Source: Clostridiaceae bacterium (GTDB taxonomy: Bacteria > Bacillota > Clostridia > Oscillospirales > Acutalibacteraceae). From it: a stretch of 64,000 nucleotides of DNA. A program made the position numbers and the translations under genes. This document shows, piece by piece, positions 25,663 through 34,614 of this stretch. Location of the stretch: NCBI GenBank assembly GCA_016280595.1, contig JAEEHB010000060.1, positions 37,911-101,910 of the forward strand, given 5' to 3'. Each line of letters begins with the position of its first letter. The first letter of the stretch is position 1. Under the pieces are notes generated by a model. It made no database searches. It was not told where the DNA came from and saw only the letters and a list, made by a program, of their open reading frames with translations.

Positions 25663-27360
25663 ATGAAAAATGTAAGTCCCGTTATAATTCTGCCCGGCAT
25701 CAACCATTCGCCCGTTTATCTTTATGATGAAAACGATGATCCCGTAACGGACGAAAACGGCAAGAAAACAGGCGGCACCCTTATGATACCCGACACCGCC
25801 GCTTTCAAAGAAAAACTTCCCGCCCTCGCCAAAGCCCTCGCCGCGAGTATCGTCACCCGCAAGGCGGACGGCGTATATGAAAAAGCCTACGACTGCGCGG
25901 CAGCGGTTTCACGCATACAGCAGTGCGACTTAAACGGCGATTTCATCAATAACTTAAAGCCCGAGCGCTGGTATTACCCCGTGTCCGAAATGGATGAGGA
26001 ACTAAAAGGCTGGGCATACCGTATGGTGCCCATGCAGGCGCTCACAAAGGAAATCGGCGAGGACAAACTCTTTTTCTTCACCTTCAATCTCGTTGGTGAC
26101 CCGCTCGATTCGGCAAAAGAACTGCACGAATACATAAAATTCGTCAAAGAATACTCGGGCAGCGAAAAAGTCTCTTTTCTGCCTGTCAGTCTCGGCGGCA
26201 CAATCCTCACGGCATATCTTTCGCTCTATGAGGCGGATGATATTGACAGGATAGTAAATGTGGTCGCCTGCCTTGACGGCACCGATATAGTCGGCGATAT
26301 TTTCGCCCGCGATTTTGACACCTCCGATTTATTCCTGCGCCACGAATTCATTCCCGCGATTTTCAGGGAGGAAACGGGCGACGCCCTGCCCGGCTACGGC
26401 ATAAATATTTTGCTTCACACAATACCGGACAGCGCTTTCTCCGCTTTTCTCAGCGGCTTTATGAGCGGCATACTCGATACGCTTATGCTTAACTGCCCGC
26501 AGATATGGGCAATGCTCCCATCATACAGATATGACGGCCTGCGCGAAAGATATCTCACAGGCGACGAGCACGCCCGGTTAAGGGAGCGCACCGACGCTTT
26601 CCAGAAAGCGCGCCTCACCCTCAAAGACAGTCTCTTAAAAGCCGCAGAAAGCGGAGTTAAGATTGATTATATCGCAGGCTCGGGCCTCGACTTCGGCGAT
26701 GTGGAATACTGCTATTTCACCGCCGTCAAGTCAAAGAGCAGATATAATACGGACGGCATCATAAATCTCTCATCCTGCACTCTCGGCGCACACGGAGCGC
26801 CGCGCGGCAAAACCCTGCCCGCGTCATATATCAGCGAAAGAGAGCGGGAGGGCAAGGGTGAATACATTTCGCCCGACAGGAGAGTGGATGTTTCCACCGC
26901 CCTTATGCCCGATAATACCTGGGTGTTTCTCAATCAGCACCACGAGGTAGGCAAAAACAACGCCGTGCTCAACCTCGCGAAGAGCATCATCACGGGCGAA
27001 GTCGAAAATGTGCACAGCGACCCCGTGAATTATCCGCAGTTTAACAGGGGAGCAAACACCTATGTGCTCAGGCGATGGAAATCCGGCGACGGCGCGAGAG
27101 TCCTTGAAGAAATCAGAGACGGCAGTCTCAGGACCGCGCCGAGCGTGAAGGCTCAGCTTGAAAAAGCGGTCAGCGAGAGCGAGCAGGTGCTCGGGGCAAC
27201 CGTAGGCGACGCCCACCGCGCCTCAAAAGCGCTCAAAGATATTGAAAAAATCCTCGTACGGCTGGGCAAAGCCCCCGAGCCGCAGTCTCAGAGCGAAATC
27301 AGGAAACTTCTCTGCAAAACGGCTGAAGGCCTGAGCAGAATTATGATAAGGAGAAAATGA
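25663..27360 (+). CDS. LCAT-like alpha/beta hydrolase, cytosolic paralogue
   Basis: The start MKNVSPVIILPG (25663) is preferred because GGAGGTGA sits 8 nt upstream; the ATG at 25639 lies before it. 565 aa. The oxyanion strand IILPGINHSPVYLYD and the nucleophile elbow PVSLGG (about residue 174-179; P-x-S-x-G-G instead of G-x-S-x-G) are typical of lecithin:cholesterol-acyltransferase-like lipases. A late segment with YISPDRRVDVS and NQHHE supplies likely Asp and His. The last ~70 residues are a helical FIVAR-like tail. No signal peptide is present. The next gene, a paralogue, does have one. Probably acts on a lipid or ester substrate; the substrate is not known. Confidence 0.85.
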   Translation: MKNVSPVIILPGINHSPVYLYDENDDPVTDENGKKTGGTLMIPDTAAFKEKLPALAKALAASIVTRKADGVYEKAYDCAAAVSRIQQCDLNGDFINNLKPERWYYPVSEMDEELKGWAYRMVPMQALTKEIGEDKLFFFTFNLVGDPLDSAKELHEYIKFVKEYSGSEKVSFLPVSLGGTILTAYLSLYEADDIDRIVNVVACLDGTDIVGDIFARDFDTSDLFLRHEFIPAIFREETGDALPGYGINILLHTIPDSAFSAFLSGFMSGILDTLMLNCPQIWAMLPSYRYDGLRERYLTGDEHARLRERTDAFQKARLTLKDSLLKAAESGVKIDYIAGSGLDFGDVEYCYFTAVKSKSRYNTDGIINLSSCTLGAHGAPRGKTLPASYISEREREGKGEYISPDRRVDVSTALMPDNTWVFLNQHHEVGKNNAVLNLAKSIITGEVENVHSDPVNYPQFNRGANTYVLRRWKSGDGARVLEEIRDGSLRTAPSVKAQLEKAVSESEQVLGATVGDAHRASKALKDIEKILVRLGKAPEPQSQSEIRKLLCKTAEGLSRIMIRRK

Positions 27361-27362
27361 CC

Positions 27363-29207
27363 ATGAAAAAACTTTTGTCTGTTTTTACCGCGCTTTGCAT
27401 AGTGCTCTCCGCGGGCATCGTCTTTTCATCCGCGCAGAGCGAAGTCAAAACGACCTGCGGCGGCGAAGGCGAGTGTGACTGCGTGCCCACGATAGTTATC
27501 CCGGGCATCGGTCAGAGCCAGGTTTACCTTGTTGATGACGAGGGCAACTTCGTCTACGATGAAGACGGCGACAAAATCAACTGCTTCCCCGCCTACTTCA
27601 ATGTAAAATCAATTGTCAAAAGAGTGCTCGCCCCCGCGCTTATTTCTCTTGCCTCCCAGCACGATATAGGGCTCTCAAAGGCTCTTTGCAAGGTTGTTGA
27701 CGACTGCTTCTATATGAACACCTGTGACAGCGAGGGCAACCCGAGCCCCTACGGCAAACTTGAAGAATACCCCTACTCACTCGCTCAGTGCTCGCAGGAA
27801 GAAAAGAATATCATCTACGGTCACATCCCTCTTCAGGGCTACTCCGAGATAGCAGGCGAAGACCACCTCTACTATTTCGCCTACAACTCCTTCGGCAACA
27901 ATATCCAGATTGTTGACAGGCTCTATGAGTATATCGAAATGGTCAAGGCGGAAACGGGTCACGATAAAGTAAACATCGCGCCCATCAGCCTCGGCGGCAC
28001 CGTAGCCAACGGTCTGCTCGAATACTACAGCGGCAGATATGAAGGCAAGCCCTGCGTCTATGAGAGCCTCAACAAGATAGTCTATATTGTCCCTGCGGTT
28101 GACGGCTCGTCAATAGTCGGTGACGTTATGGGGCTTGACCTCGCTTTCCTCAACCCCGATTATCTCTACAACGGCTTCCTTGAGGGGCTTATGGACGAAA
28201 AAACCGCAAGAGGCATCGAAATCCTCCTGCGAATTTTACCAGATGATATGCTTATGAGCGTGCTCAACAAAGTGTGCGAGCACCTCGCGGGCTCCGTCAT
28301 CGCTTATTCAACCAATATGTGGGCGCTCGTCCCCTCAGAAAACTATCCCGCCTGCGCTGAAAAATGGCTCTCATCGCCCGAAATGGCAAAAATAAAAGAG
28401 CAGACCGACCTCTACTACACGGCTCAGGTCAACCGGTTTGACAACCTCGCCGCCGCTCAGGAGGCGGGCGCAAAGGCGTTCAATATAGTCGACTACGGCG
28501 TGCCTCTTTACAATGTAGGCAATTCGTGGAATAAAGAAAACGGCGACGGCGTTATCGACCTCGACTCCACCTCAATGGGCGCAATAAGCGCAAATGTGGG
28601 CGAAACTCTGCCCGAGGGCTACACCGCCGCGGGCACAAACTGTTCAAACCCCGACCACGACCACATTTCACCCGACCGTGTTGTTGACGCTTCCGCCTGC
28701 GCTCTGCCCGATACCACCTTCTTCTTCGGCGACCAGGCTCACGAATCAACCGCGAGAAACGATATCATTATGGTGCTCGCCACCGAGCTTCTCGCGCACG
28801 ATGATATCCAGGATGTCTATTCCGATGAAAACTTCCCGCAGTTCAACTGGGGCAGAGATACGAGAGGGCTCAAAAACGGACTTCTGCCCACCGCGAAGTC
28901 GATAGATAAGAGCACACTGACCGAGGACCAGGCGGCAAGACTGAACGCCGCTATAGACGAGGCGGAGCGCGTTCTCGGCAGCACTGTTGCAAAGCAGGGC
29001 GAAGCGGCTCAGGCAGAGGCAAATCTCAGGGCAATCCTCGTTGAACTCGGCTACGCCGAAGCAAAATCGCAGCCCGAAGACGCGGGCGCGCTCGGCAAAA
29101 TCAGCCTGTGGCTCTATGACAAATTCGGCACAAACGGCTTCTCCGAATACCCGGTTGTATCAATCAAAAAGATACTCGCCCTCTTCGGTCTGGTTATCGG
29201 AGGATAA
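27363..29207 (+). CDS. LCAT-like alpha/beta hydrolase, secreted paralogue
   Basis: MKKLLSVF at 27363 is chosen over an ATG at 27357: AAGGAG (27348-27353) is 9 nt away from the former and only 3 nt from the latter. The gap to the upstream stop is 2 nt, so translation is coupled. 614 aa. Signal peptide in residues 1-27, then TIVIPGIGQSQVYLVDD, the nucleophile elbow PISLGG (about residue 206), HISPDRVVDAS and DQAHE. All are collinear with the upstream paralogue. Cys-rich stretch near the N-terminus (CGGEGECDC) absent from the paralogue. FIVAR-like tail and a C-terminal hydrophobic helix. Probably a surface or secreted lipase/acyltransferase-like enzyme. Confidence 0.85.
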   Translation: MKKLLSVFTALCIVLSAGIVFSSAQSEVKTTCGGEGECDCVPTIVIPGIGQSQVYLVDDEGNFVYDEDGDKINCFPAYFNVKSIVKRVLAPALISLASQHDIGLSKALCKVVDDCFYMNTCDSEGNPSPYGKLEEYPYSLAQCSQEEKNIIYGHIPLQGYSEIAGEDHLYYFAYNSFGNNIQIVDRLYEYIEMVKAETGHDKVNIAPISLGGTVANGLLEYYSGRYEGKPCVYESLNKIVYIVPAVDGSSIVGDVMGLDLAFLNPDYLYNGFLEGLMDEKTARGIEILLRILPDDMLMSVLNKVCEHLAGSVIAYSTNMWALVPSENYPACAEKWLSSPEMAKIKEQTDLYYTAQVNRFDNLAAAQEAGAKAFNIVDYGVPLYNVGNSWNKENGDGVIDLDSTSMGAISANVGETLPEGYTAAGTNCSNPDHDHISPDRVVDASACALPDTTFFFGDQAHESTARNDIIMVLATELLAHDDIQDVYSDENFPQFNWGRDTRGLKNGLLPTAKSIDKSTLTEDQAARLNAAIDEAERVLGSTVAKQGEAAQAEANLRAILVELGYAEAKSQPEDAGALGKISLWLYDKFGTNGFSEYPVVSIKKILALFGLVIGG

Positions 29208-29222
29208 AATAAATAAAAAATT

Positions 29223-29256
29223 ACCGGCTTGCGTTTTGCAAGCCGGTTTTGTTTTT
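29223..29256. terminator. Bidirectional terminator after the hydrolase pair
   Basis: ACCGGCTTGC (29223-29232) / GCAAGCCGGT (29238-29247) with loop GTTTT, flanked by A-runs on one side and TTTGTTTTT on the other. Confidence 0.9.
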
Positions 29257-29261
29257 GCTTA

Positions 29262-30203
29262 TCAGTCAACAGGCACTTCGAAATACGCTCCGGGGTAATC
29301 CTTGTCAACGTATTCTCCGTCGGCAAAAACACGCGCGCGGATTATTATCTTATCGTCATACACCGAGATGATGTAGCCCTGACCGTTTTTGCCGAAATCG
29401 CCGTGGTTGAGCACGCCCACCGTCGGCAGTGAGAGCGCCTTGTATGCGCCGTAGTCCTCAAAGTTGTATTTGCTCACGCCGTAGTGCAGGTGGCCGGTGA
29501 TGAAGTAAACATTTTTGTATTTCTCAAATATTTCCTTTATCGCGTCCGACTGCTTTCCGACCGAGCCTCTCCAGTCGCCCCTGCCGAGCCAGGTGACGGG
29601 CAGACCGTTTGTGCGGTCGAGCGTCTGGTGGTTGAGCACGAATACGGGCTTTCCGCCGCAGGCGGCGATTTCGCCGTCAAGCCATTTCAGCTGTTCATCG
29701 CTGATGTGCGAACTTTCAAAGGCGGTTGAATCCGAGCCCATCATAATGAATTTATATGAGTTTATCTCCGTCGAAAAATAGTAATGCTCGTTTCCGCCCG
29801 CAATTCCGCCGTCAACGCTCTTTATAAAGCCGTTGAAGCGCTCAAGCTGAGGCCTGTATGCCCTCACTCTTATGTCGTGATTGCCCGAGACGGCGAGAAA
29901 ATGCGAAAAAGTGTCTTTCACTTCCTCTATGATTTCGCCCGCCATCATAAGTTCCGCCCGCTTGCCGAATTCGCATATATCGCCCAGCAGCATAAGCACG
30001 TCGGCTTTGCCCTGCATATTCGCGAGGTCGCGGCACGCGCCTTTCATCCTCGCGCTTCTCAGCGGAGAAATAAAAGAAATCTGCGGGTCGCCCCAGGCGA
30101 TGATATTGAGTTTTGCGTTTTTGTCGAGCACGATGGGGTCGTCTTTTGACGGCTCGGGTATGCTCACAGCACCGAGAGCCGCTCTCATTTTATCAATCAG
30201 CAT
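29262..30203 (-). CDS. Calcineurin-like metallophosphoesterase, 313 aa
   Basis: Metal-binding motifs in order: IAWGDPQIS (D-x-H position shows Q), LMLLGDICEFG, VSGNHDIR, VFVLNHQ, FITGHLHYG. The ATG at 30203 is preferred because AGGTGA lies 7 nt upstream; a GTG at 30212 sits inside that site. No signal peptide, so cytosolic. Hydrolyses a phosphate mono- or diester; natural substrate unknown. First of four members of this family in the window, here transcribed alone. Confidence 0.9.
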   Translation of the reverse strand: MLIDKMRAALGAVSIPEPSKDDPIVLDKNAKLNIIAWGDPQISFISPLRSARMKGACRDLANMQGKADVLMLLGDICEFGKRAELMMAGEIIEEVKDTFSHFLAVSGNHDIRVRAYRPQLERFNGFIKSVDGGIAGGNEHYYFSTEINSYKFIMMGSDSTAFESSHISDEQLKWLDGEIAACGGKPVFVLNHQTLDRTNGLPVTWLGRGDWRGSVGKQSDAIKEIFEKYKNVYFITGHLHYGVSKYNFEDYGAYKALSLPTVGVLNHGDFGKNGQGYIISVYDDKIIIRARVFADGEYVDKDYPGAYFEVPVD

Positions 30204-30227
30204 TGCAATCACCTGTCAATAAACATA

Positions 30228-30264
30228 ATAAAAGGGAGTTTTATCGTAAAACGGTAAAACTCCC
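30228..30264 (-). terminator. Terminator of the zinc-finger-like secreted protein gene
   Basis: GGGAGTTTTA (30234-30243) / TAAAACTCCC (30255-30264), 10 bp, with a second small CGT/ACG pair inside the loop. Read on the minus strand it is followed by TTTATTATG. Confidence 0.75.
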
Positions 30265-30284
30265 GGTGCGGATTAAAATGAAAC

Positions 30285-30728
30285 TCAGAAGAGGCCTTTA
30301 ACTGTGCTTACGATATCGCCGAAGGGGATACCTGCTACAAGAGCCTTAACGATAGCAACGAGGCTGCTGAAGAGTGAGCCCCAGTCAACGCCTTTGATTG
30401 AATCCCAAACCTTGCCGAGAACGTACTTTGCATAGCCCTGAGCGCTGTAGTCGCCGTTGTGCTTGCAGTTGGCAACGTGGATGTCATATGCTTCTTTGGT
30501 TGCGAATTTTTCGCCGCAGCCGCCGTCTTTGTAATCATCGCCGGTGTAGGGGCAGGTTACATAGTGGCCGTCAGTGAAGTTGTAGAGTTTCATGTGCTCG
30601 GTGTACTCGATTTCGGAGGTGAATTTCTCACCGCAGTAGGGGCAGGAGGTTTCCCATGCGCTTGCTGCAACCGTCATAACGGAAAGCACAAAGAGAACTG
30701 CAAAGAATACTGAAAGAACTTTTTTCAT
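30285..30728 (-). CDS. Small secreted protein with C2H2 zinc-finger-like motifs, 147 aa
   Basis: MKKVLSVFFAV at 30728 is the likely start: AAGGATGG lies 9 nt upstream and a clean signal peptide ending ASAW follows. Mature part: CPYCGEKFTSEIEYTEH and CGEKFATKEAYDIHVANC, two Cys/His blocks spaced like C2H2 fingers, separated by another Cys-containing insert (YVTCPYTGDDYKDGGCG). The C-terminal 45 residues are an amphipathic, Gly/Leu/Ile-rich segment (VAGIPFGDIVSTVKGLF). I do not know a secreted bacterial family with this arrangement. The gene is single, with its own terminator. Function unknown; metal binding is inferred from the Cys/His spacing only. Confidence 0.75.
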   Translation of the reverse strand: MKKVLSVFFAVLFVLSVMTVAASAWETSCPYCGEKFTSEIEYTEHMKLYNFTDGHYVTCPYTGDDYKDGGCGEKFATKEAYDIHVANCKHNGDYSAQGYAKYVLGKVWDSIKGVDWGSLFSSLVAIVKALVAGIPFGDIVSTVKGLF

Positions 30729-30921
30729 TTCGGATTCCATCCTTATCTTTTTTATTAAGGCGTTGAACGCCCTGTGTAAAGATATTCTAACACTATATAT
30801 TGTGTGTGTCAACTAAAATAATCATAAAACTGGGTAAAAAATGAATAAATTGTTAACTTTTAAACTAAAAAAAGGGTTTTTTATAAAATAATCCGTATTA
30901 TATTACAGAGGGGGTGCACAA

Positions 30922-31929
30922 ATGCCCTGTATCAGAGAAGAATTATATGAAAAAGAACGCGCGGTCCTCGCTCCCAATGCCGCTCTTGCCTGCAATTCAA
31001 AAGGCAGGCTCACTCCCGAAGAGGAGAGCCCCATAAGAACGGAGTATCAGCGCGACAGAGACAGAATCATTCACTGCGCATCTTTCAGGCGTCTCAAGCA
31101 CAAGACTCAGGTCTTCCTGTCGCCGGAGGGCGACCATTACCGCACAAGGCTCACCCATACCCTTGAGGTGTCGCAGATAGCGCGCACCATTGCCTGCGCC
31201 CTGCGCCTTAACGAGGACCTCACCGAAGCGATTGCCCTCGGCCACGATATCGGCCACACTCCTTTCGGCCACGCGGGCGAGAGAGCGCTCAACTCCGTAT
31301 GTCCGCTCGGCTTCACCCATTTCGCCCAGAGCCTGAGAGTGGTTGACAAACTCGAAAAAAACGGCGAGGGCCTTAACCTCACTTATGAAGTGCGAAACGG
31401 CATTGAGCGCCACACGAGAGGCGAAGACGCCGAAACGCTTGAGGGCAGGGTAGTCCGCCTTGCCGACAGAATCGCCTACATCAACCACGATATTGACGAT
31501 GCAGCCACCGCCGGGATTATGAGCGAAAACGATATCCCCGTTGAGATAAGAGACGTGCTCGGCTATAAGAAGAGCGAGAGAATAAACACTCTTGTGATGA
31601 ACTGCATCGAAAACAGCGGCGACGATATACGCCTGTCACCCGATATCGAAATGGTTTTTGATATGCTCCACAGGTTTATGTTTGATATGGTATATACAAA
31701 CCCCGCCTGCAAGAGCGAAGAGGCAAAGGCGGAGCTTATGATAAAAACGCTTTACGGCCAGTTTTCGAGATTCCCCGAGAAAATGCCCGAGCAGTATGTG
31801 AGAATCGCGAGGACCGAGTGCCCCGAAATCGCCGCCTGCGACTATGTCGCGGGTATGACAGACGGCTATGCCGTAAAGGTGTTCAACGATTTATATATTC
31901 CCAAATCATGGAGTTATTTCAATGACTGA
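30922..31929 (+). CDS. dGTPase-like HD-domain phosphohydrolase
   Basis: 335 aa. Motifs of the dGTPase family: SFRRLKHKTQVF near the N-terminus, H...HD metal site spread over HTLEVSQIAR and ALGHDIGHTPFGHAGE, and a final D in LADRIAYINHDIDDA. Hydrolyses dNTPs to nucleoside and triphosphate, controlling dNTP pools. Ribosome-binding site GAGGGGG upstream. It is the first gene of a unit leading to dnaG and rpoD, an arrangement common in Clostridia. Overlaps the next gene by 8 nt. Confidence 0.95.
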   Translation: MPCIREELYEKERAVLAPNAALACNSKGRLTPEEESPIRTEYQRDRDRIIHCASFRRLKHKTQVFLSPEGDHYRTRLTHTLEVSQIARTIACALRLNEDLTEAIALGHDIGHTPFGHAGERALNSVCPLGFTHFAQSLRVVDKLEKNGEGLNLTYEVRNGIERHTRGEDAETLEGRVVRLADRIAYINHDIDDAATAGIMSENDIPVEIRDVLGYKKSERINTLVMNCIENSGDDIRLSPDIEMVFDMLHRFMFDMVYTNPACKSEEAKAELMIKTLYGQFSRFPEKMPEQYVRIARTECPEIAACDYVAGMTDGYAVKVFNDLYIPKSWSYFND

Positions 31930-32809
31930 TATGAAAGCGAAAAAAAGATATCTGCCGCTTATAGCGCTGCTTGTCACATTCTTTATGTGCGCGGGCATTA
32001 TGTATATAAGCGCGGCGCGTGACGAAGAGGAAACAGGCACCACCGAATCTGTTACTTCCGGTGAGGAAACAACCGAAACCTCATCCGAAACGGAAACGAC
32101 TGAGCCGACCACCTCAAAGGTCGGCAAAATCACCACCCAGCGCACCACCTGGGTAAACCCCTACAGGACCACCACTTCAAAGCCGACCGAAAAGAGCACT
32201 TCGTCCTCCTCACAGCAGAGCGAAACGAAAGTGTCCGAGTCGGAGATATCCTCCACAAGGAGAAGTACGGTCACCGGAGTGCCGAGGGATTATAACCGTA
32301 CAACCTACCGCGGCAACGCAGAAACCGTGCCGAGTCGCTCATACACTACGGCCGAAACCGTAATCCCCGACACCGTGCCTGCCTACAGCCTTACGGACGA
32401 ATACACCGGCGAATATGATTTCCACGTTGATTTCACGAGCGACGACTATTCATCCGGTTACAGCGAAGAGGAAAGCGAAAGCACATCCGAGACCGAAAGC
32501 GAAAGCAATCCGTCTTACAGACGCCTTGCCGTCGGCCTCGCGTGCGCGGCGATTCTGCTCACGGTTGCCGGAGCGGGTTTTGCCATATGGTATCTCACTC
32601 AGGAAAAACTGAAAAAAGAACAGCAGGATTTATACAAATTCAAAAAAGAAAAAGCCAAAGAAGAAAAACCCGGTGAAGAAAAGCCGGAAGAAACTCCCAA
32701 AGCAAAAGCAGAAACCACCGAAGAAGAAGCAGAAGAAACAAAAGACGAAACAGAAGAGACACACGAAGAAGAGAAATCAGAGGAAGAGAAAGCGGAAGAA
32801 GAGAGTTAA
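31922..32809 (+). CDS. Bitopic/two-TM membrane protein with Ser/Thr-rich loop, in the dnaG-rpoD cluster
   Basis: 295 aa. TM1 at residues about 10-32, then a Ser/Thr/Glu-rich region of about 160 residues (probably outside the cell), TM2 at about 202-224 (LACAAILLTVAGAGFAIWYL), then a highly charged Lys/Glu cytoplasmic tail to the end. The start overlaps the dGTPase-like gene by 8 nt and has no clear ribosome-binding site, so it is probably coupled; a second in-frame ATG lies at 31931. No known family. Its stop lies 3 nt before dnaG. Low-complexity composition suggests a stalk or tether rather than an enzyme. Confidence 0.8.
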   Translation: MTDMKAKKRYLPLIALLVTFFMCAGIMYISAARDEEETGTTESVTSGEETTETSSETETTEPTTSKVGKITTQRTTWVNPYRTTTSKPTEKSTSSSSQQSETKVSESEISSTRRSTVTGVPRDYNRTTYRGNAETVPSRSYTTAETVIPDTVPAYSLTDEYTGEYDFHVDFTSDDYSSGYSEEESESTSETESESNPSYRRLAVGLACAAILLTVAGAGFAIWYLTQEKLKKEQQDLYKFKKEKAKEEKPGEEKPEETPKAKAETTEEEAEETKDETEETHEEEKSEEEKAEEES

Positions 32810-32812
32810 AAG

Positions 32813-34576
32813 ATGGCAATCAGCAGAGAGTTTATTCAGGATATTCACGACAGGCTCGATATAGTCGATATGATATCGTCCTATGTCAGCCTCAAGCCGT
32901 CGGGCAGGCTTTACAAAGGTCTCTGCCCGTTTCACGGCGAAAAAACTCCGTCGTTCATGGTTTATCCCGATACCAATTCGTTTTACTGCTTCGGCTGCGG
33001 AGCGGCGGGCGACGTGATAAACTTCATGATGCGCATAGAAAACCTGGACCGTATGGAGGCAATCAAGGCCTGCGCCGAAAAAGCGGGGATGACAATGCCC
33101 GAGGAGGGCTATGACGATTCCCTCGCAAAGCGCCGCCTGAGGCTGCTCTCCGCCAACAGGGAGGCGGCAAGGTTTTTCAACGCGCAGCTGAACGACGAAA
33201 AAAACAGAAACATACTCGAGTATTTCCTCAAGAGAGGGCTTACGCCAAACACAATTAAGAAATTCGGGCTCGGCTACGCGCCGGACAGCTGGACTGCCCT
33301 TACGGATCATCTCAAAAGTATGGGTTATTCCGAGCAGGAACTCGTGCTCGCAAATCTCACAAAACGCAGTGACAAAAACGGCAGATGCTATGATAATTTC
33401 AGAAACAGGGTTATGTTTCCGATAATCGATGTCAGGGGCAATGTGGTCGCTTTCGGCGGCAGGGTTATGGATGACTCAAAGCCGAAATACGTAAACACCT
33501 CCGACACCCCCGTTTACAAAAAGGGCGCGGGCATATTCGCCCTCAACTTTGCAAAAAGCAACCCCGATAAGCGCCTTATACTCGTGGAAGGGTATATGGA
33601 TGTTATCTCAATGCACCAGGCGGGCTTTACGCAGACTATAGCGTGCCTCGGCACAGCGCTGACACCCGAGCAGGCAAACATCCTTTCGAGATATGCCGAA
33701 GAAGTGGTGCTCTGCTATGATAACGATGAAGCGGGCGCCGCGGCAACGGAAAGGGCTCTGAGAATACTCGCCAGAACAAACCTGAGCGTTAAAGTCATAA
33801 GGCCGGAGGGCGGAAAAGACGTTGATGAAATAATCCGCACGCACGGCAAAGACAGAATCGCCGGGCTTATAAGCGGAGCGATGAACGAAGTTGAGTATTC
33901 GCTCGCTGCGCTCAGATACAGGTTCAATATTCTGACCGACGACGGCAGGCTCAAATATCTCACCGCCGCGGCAGAAGTGCTCGCGGACAGCACTCATATA
34001 GAGACTGAGATTTACACTACCCGCCTTGCCAACGAATTCGGCATCAGCAAAGACGCCCTGCTCGCCCAGATTGAAGACGCGCGCAAAAGCCTCAAAAGAA
34101 AAAGGGCGGCGCAGCAGAGAAAAGAAGAGCAGAAAATCATTTCCTCAAGTTTTGCCGATAAAAACAACCCCGAGCGTGAAAAGAAACTCAGAGCGGCAAG
34201 CGCGGAAGAGCGGCTGATTGCCTCTCTGATGCGAAACCCCGATTACTACAAAAAACTCAGCGGAAAATTCACGCCCGAAGATTTTGTGACAGATTTCAAC
34301 CGCAGAGTGATTGCCTTCCTCATAGAATTGATCGAGGGCGGCTATTCAACCGAGGTAAGTATGTTCGGCGAATGCTTCACATCCGAAGAGGTGGGCAGTA
34401 TCACCCGCATCTATCTGAATGGAGAAGAGGCCGCCAACACGCTCAAGGAGTGTGAGGACTGCATCGAGGTTATAAAGAAAGAAAAAGCAAAAAGCACTGA
34501 CGGTTTTTCCGGCGGAGATATCACGGACGAACAGTTTGCCGACTTTTTCAGCAAAAAGAATAAGGATAATGAATAA
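32813..34576 (+). CDS. dnaG: DNA primase DnaG
   Basis: 587 aa. The CHC2 zinc finger uses C38, H41, C59 and C62. A catalytic N-terminal domain follows, then Toprim with LVEGYMDVISM (about residues 258-268) and CYDNDEAG. A helical C-terminal DnaB-interaction domain ends the protein. Makes RNA primers for DNA replication. Sits between the Ser/Thr-rich membrane protein and rpoD, the usual Firmicutes order. Confidence 0.98.
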   Translation: MAISREFIQDIHDRLDIVDMISSYVSLKPSGRLYKGLCPFHGEKTPSFMVYPDTNSFYCFGCGAAGDVINFMMRIENLDRMEAIKACAEKAGMTMPEEGYDDSLAKRRLRLLSANREAARFFNAQLNDEKNRNILEYFLKRGLTPNTIKKFGLGYAPDSWTALTDHLKSMGYSEQELVLANLTKRSDKNGRCYDNFRNRVMFPIIDVRGNVVAFGGRVMDDSKPKYVNTSDTPVYKKGAGIFALNFAKSNPDKRLILVEGYMDVISMHQAGFTQTIACLGTALTPEQANILSRYAEEVVLCYDNDEAGAAATERALRILARTNLSVKVIRPEGGKDVDEIIRTHGKDRIAGLISGAMNEVEYSLAALRYRFNILTDDGRLKYLTAAAEVLADSTHIETEIYTTRLANEFGISKDALLAQIEDARKSLKRKRAAQQRKEEQKIISSSFADKNNPEREKKLRAASAEERLIASLMRNPDYYKKLSGKFTPEDFVTDFNRRVIAFLIELIEGGYSTEVSMFGECFTSEEVGSITRIYLNGEEAANTLKECEDCIEVIKKEKAKSTDGFSGGDITDEQFADFFSKKNKDNE

Positions 34577-34614
34577 TAATATATAACTATTACATTATAT
34601 AAAGGGAGATAACT

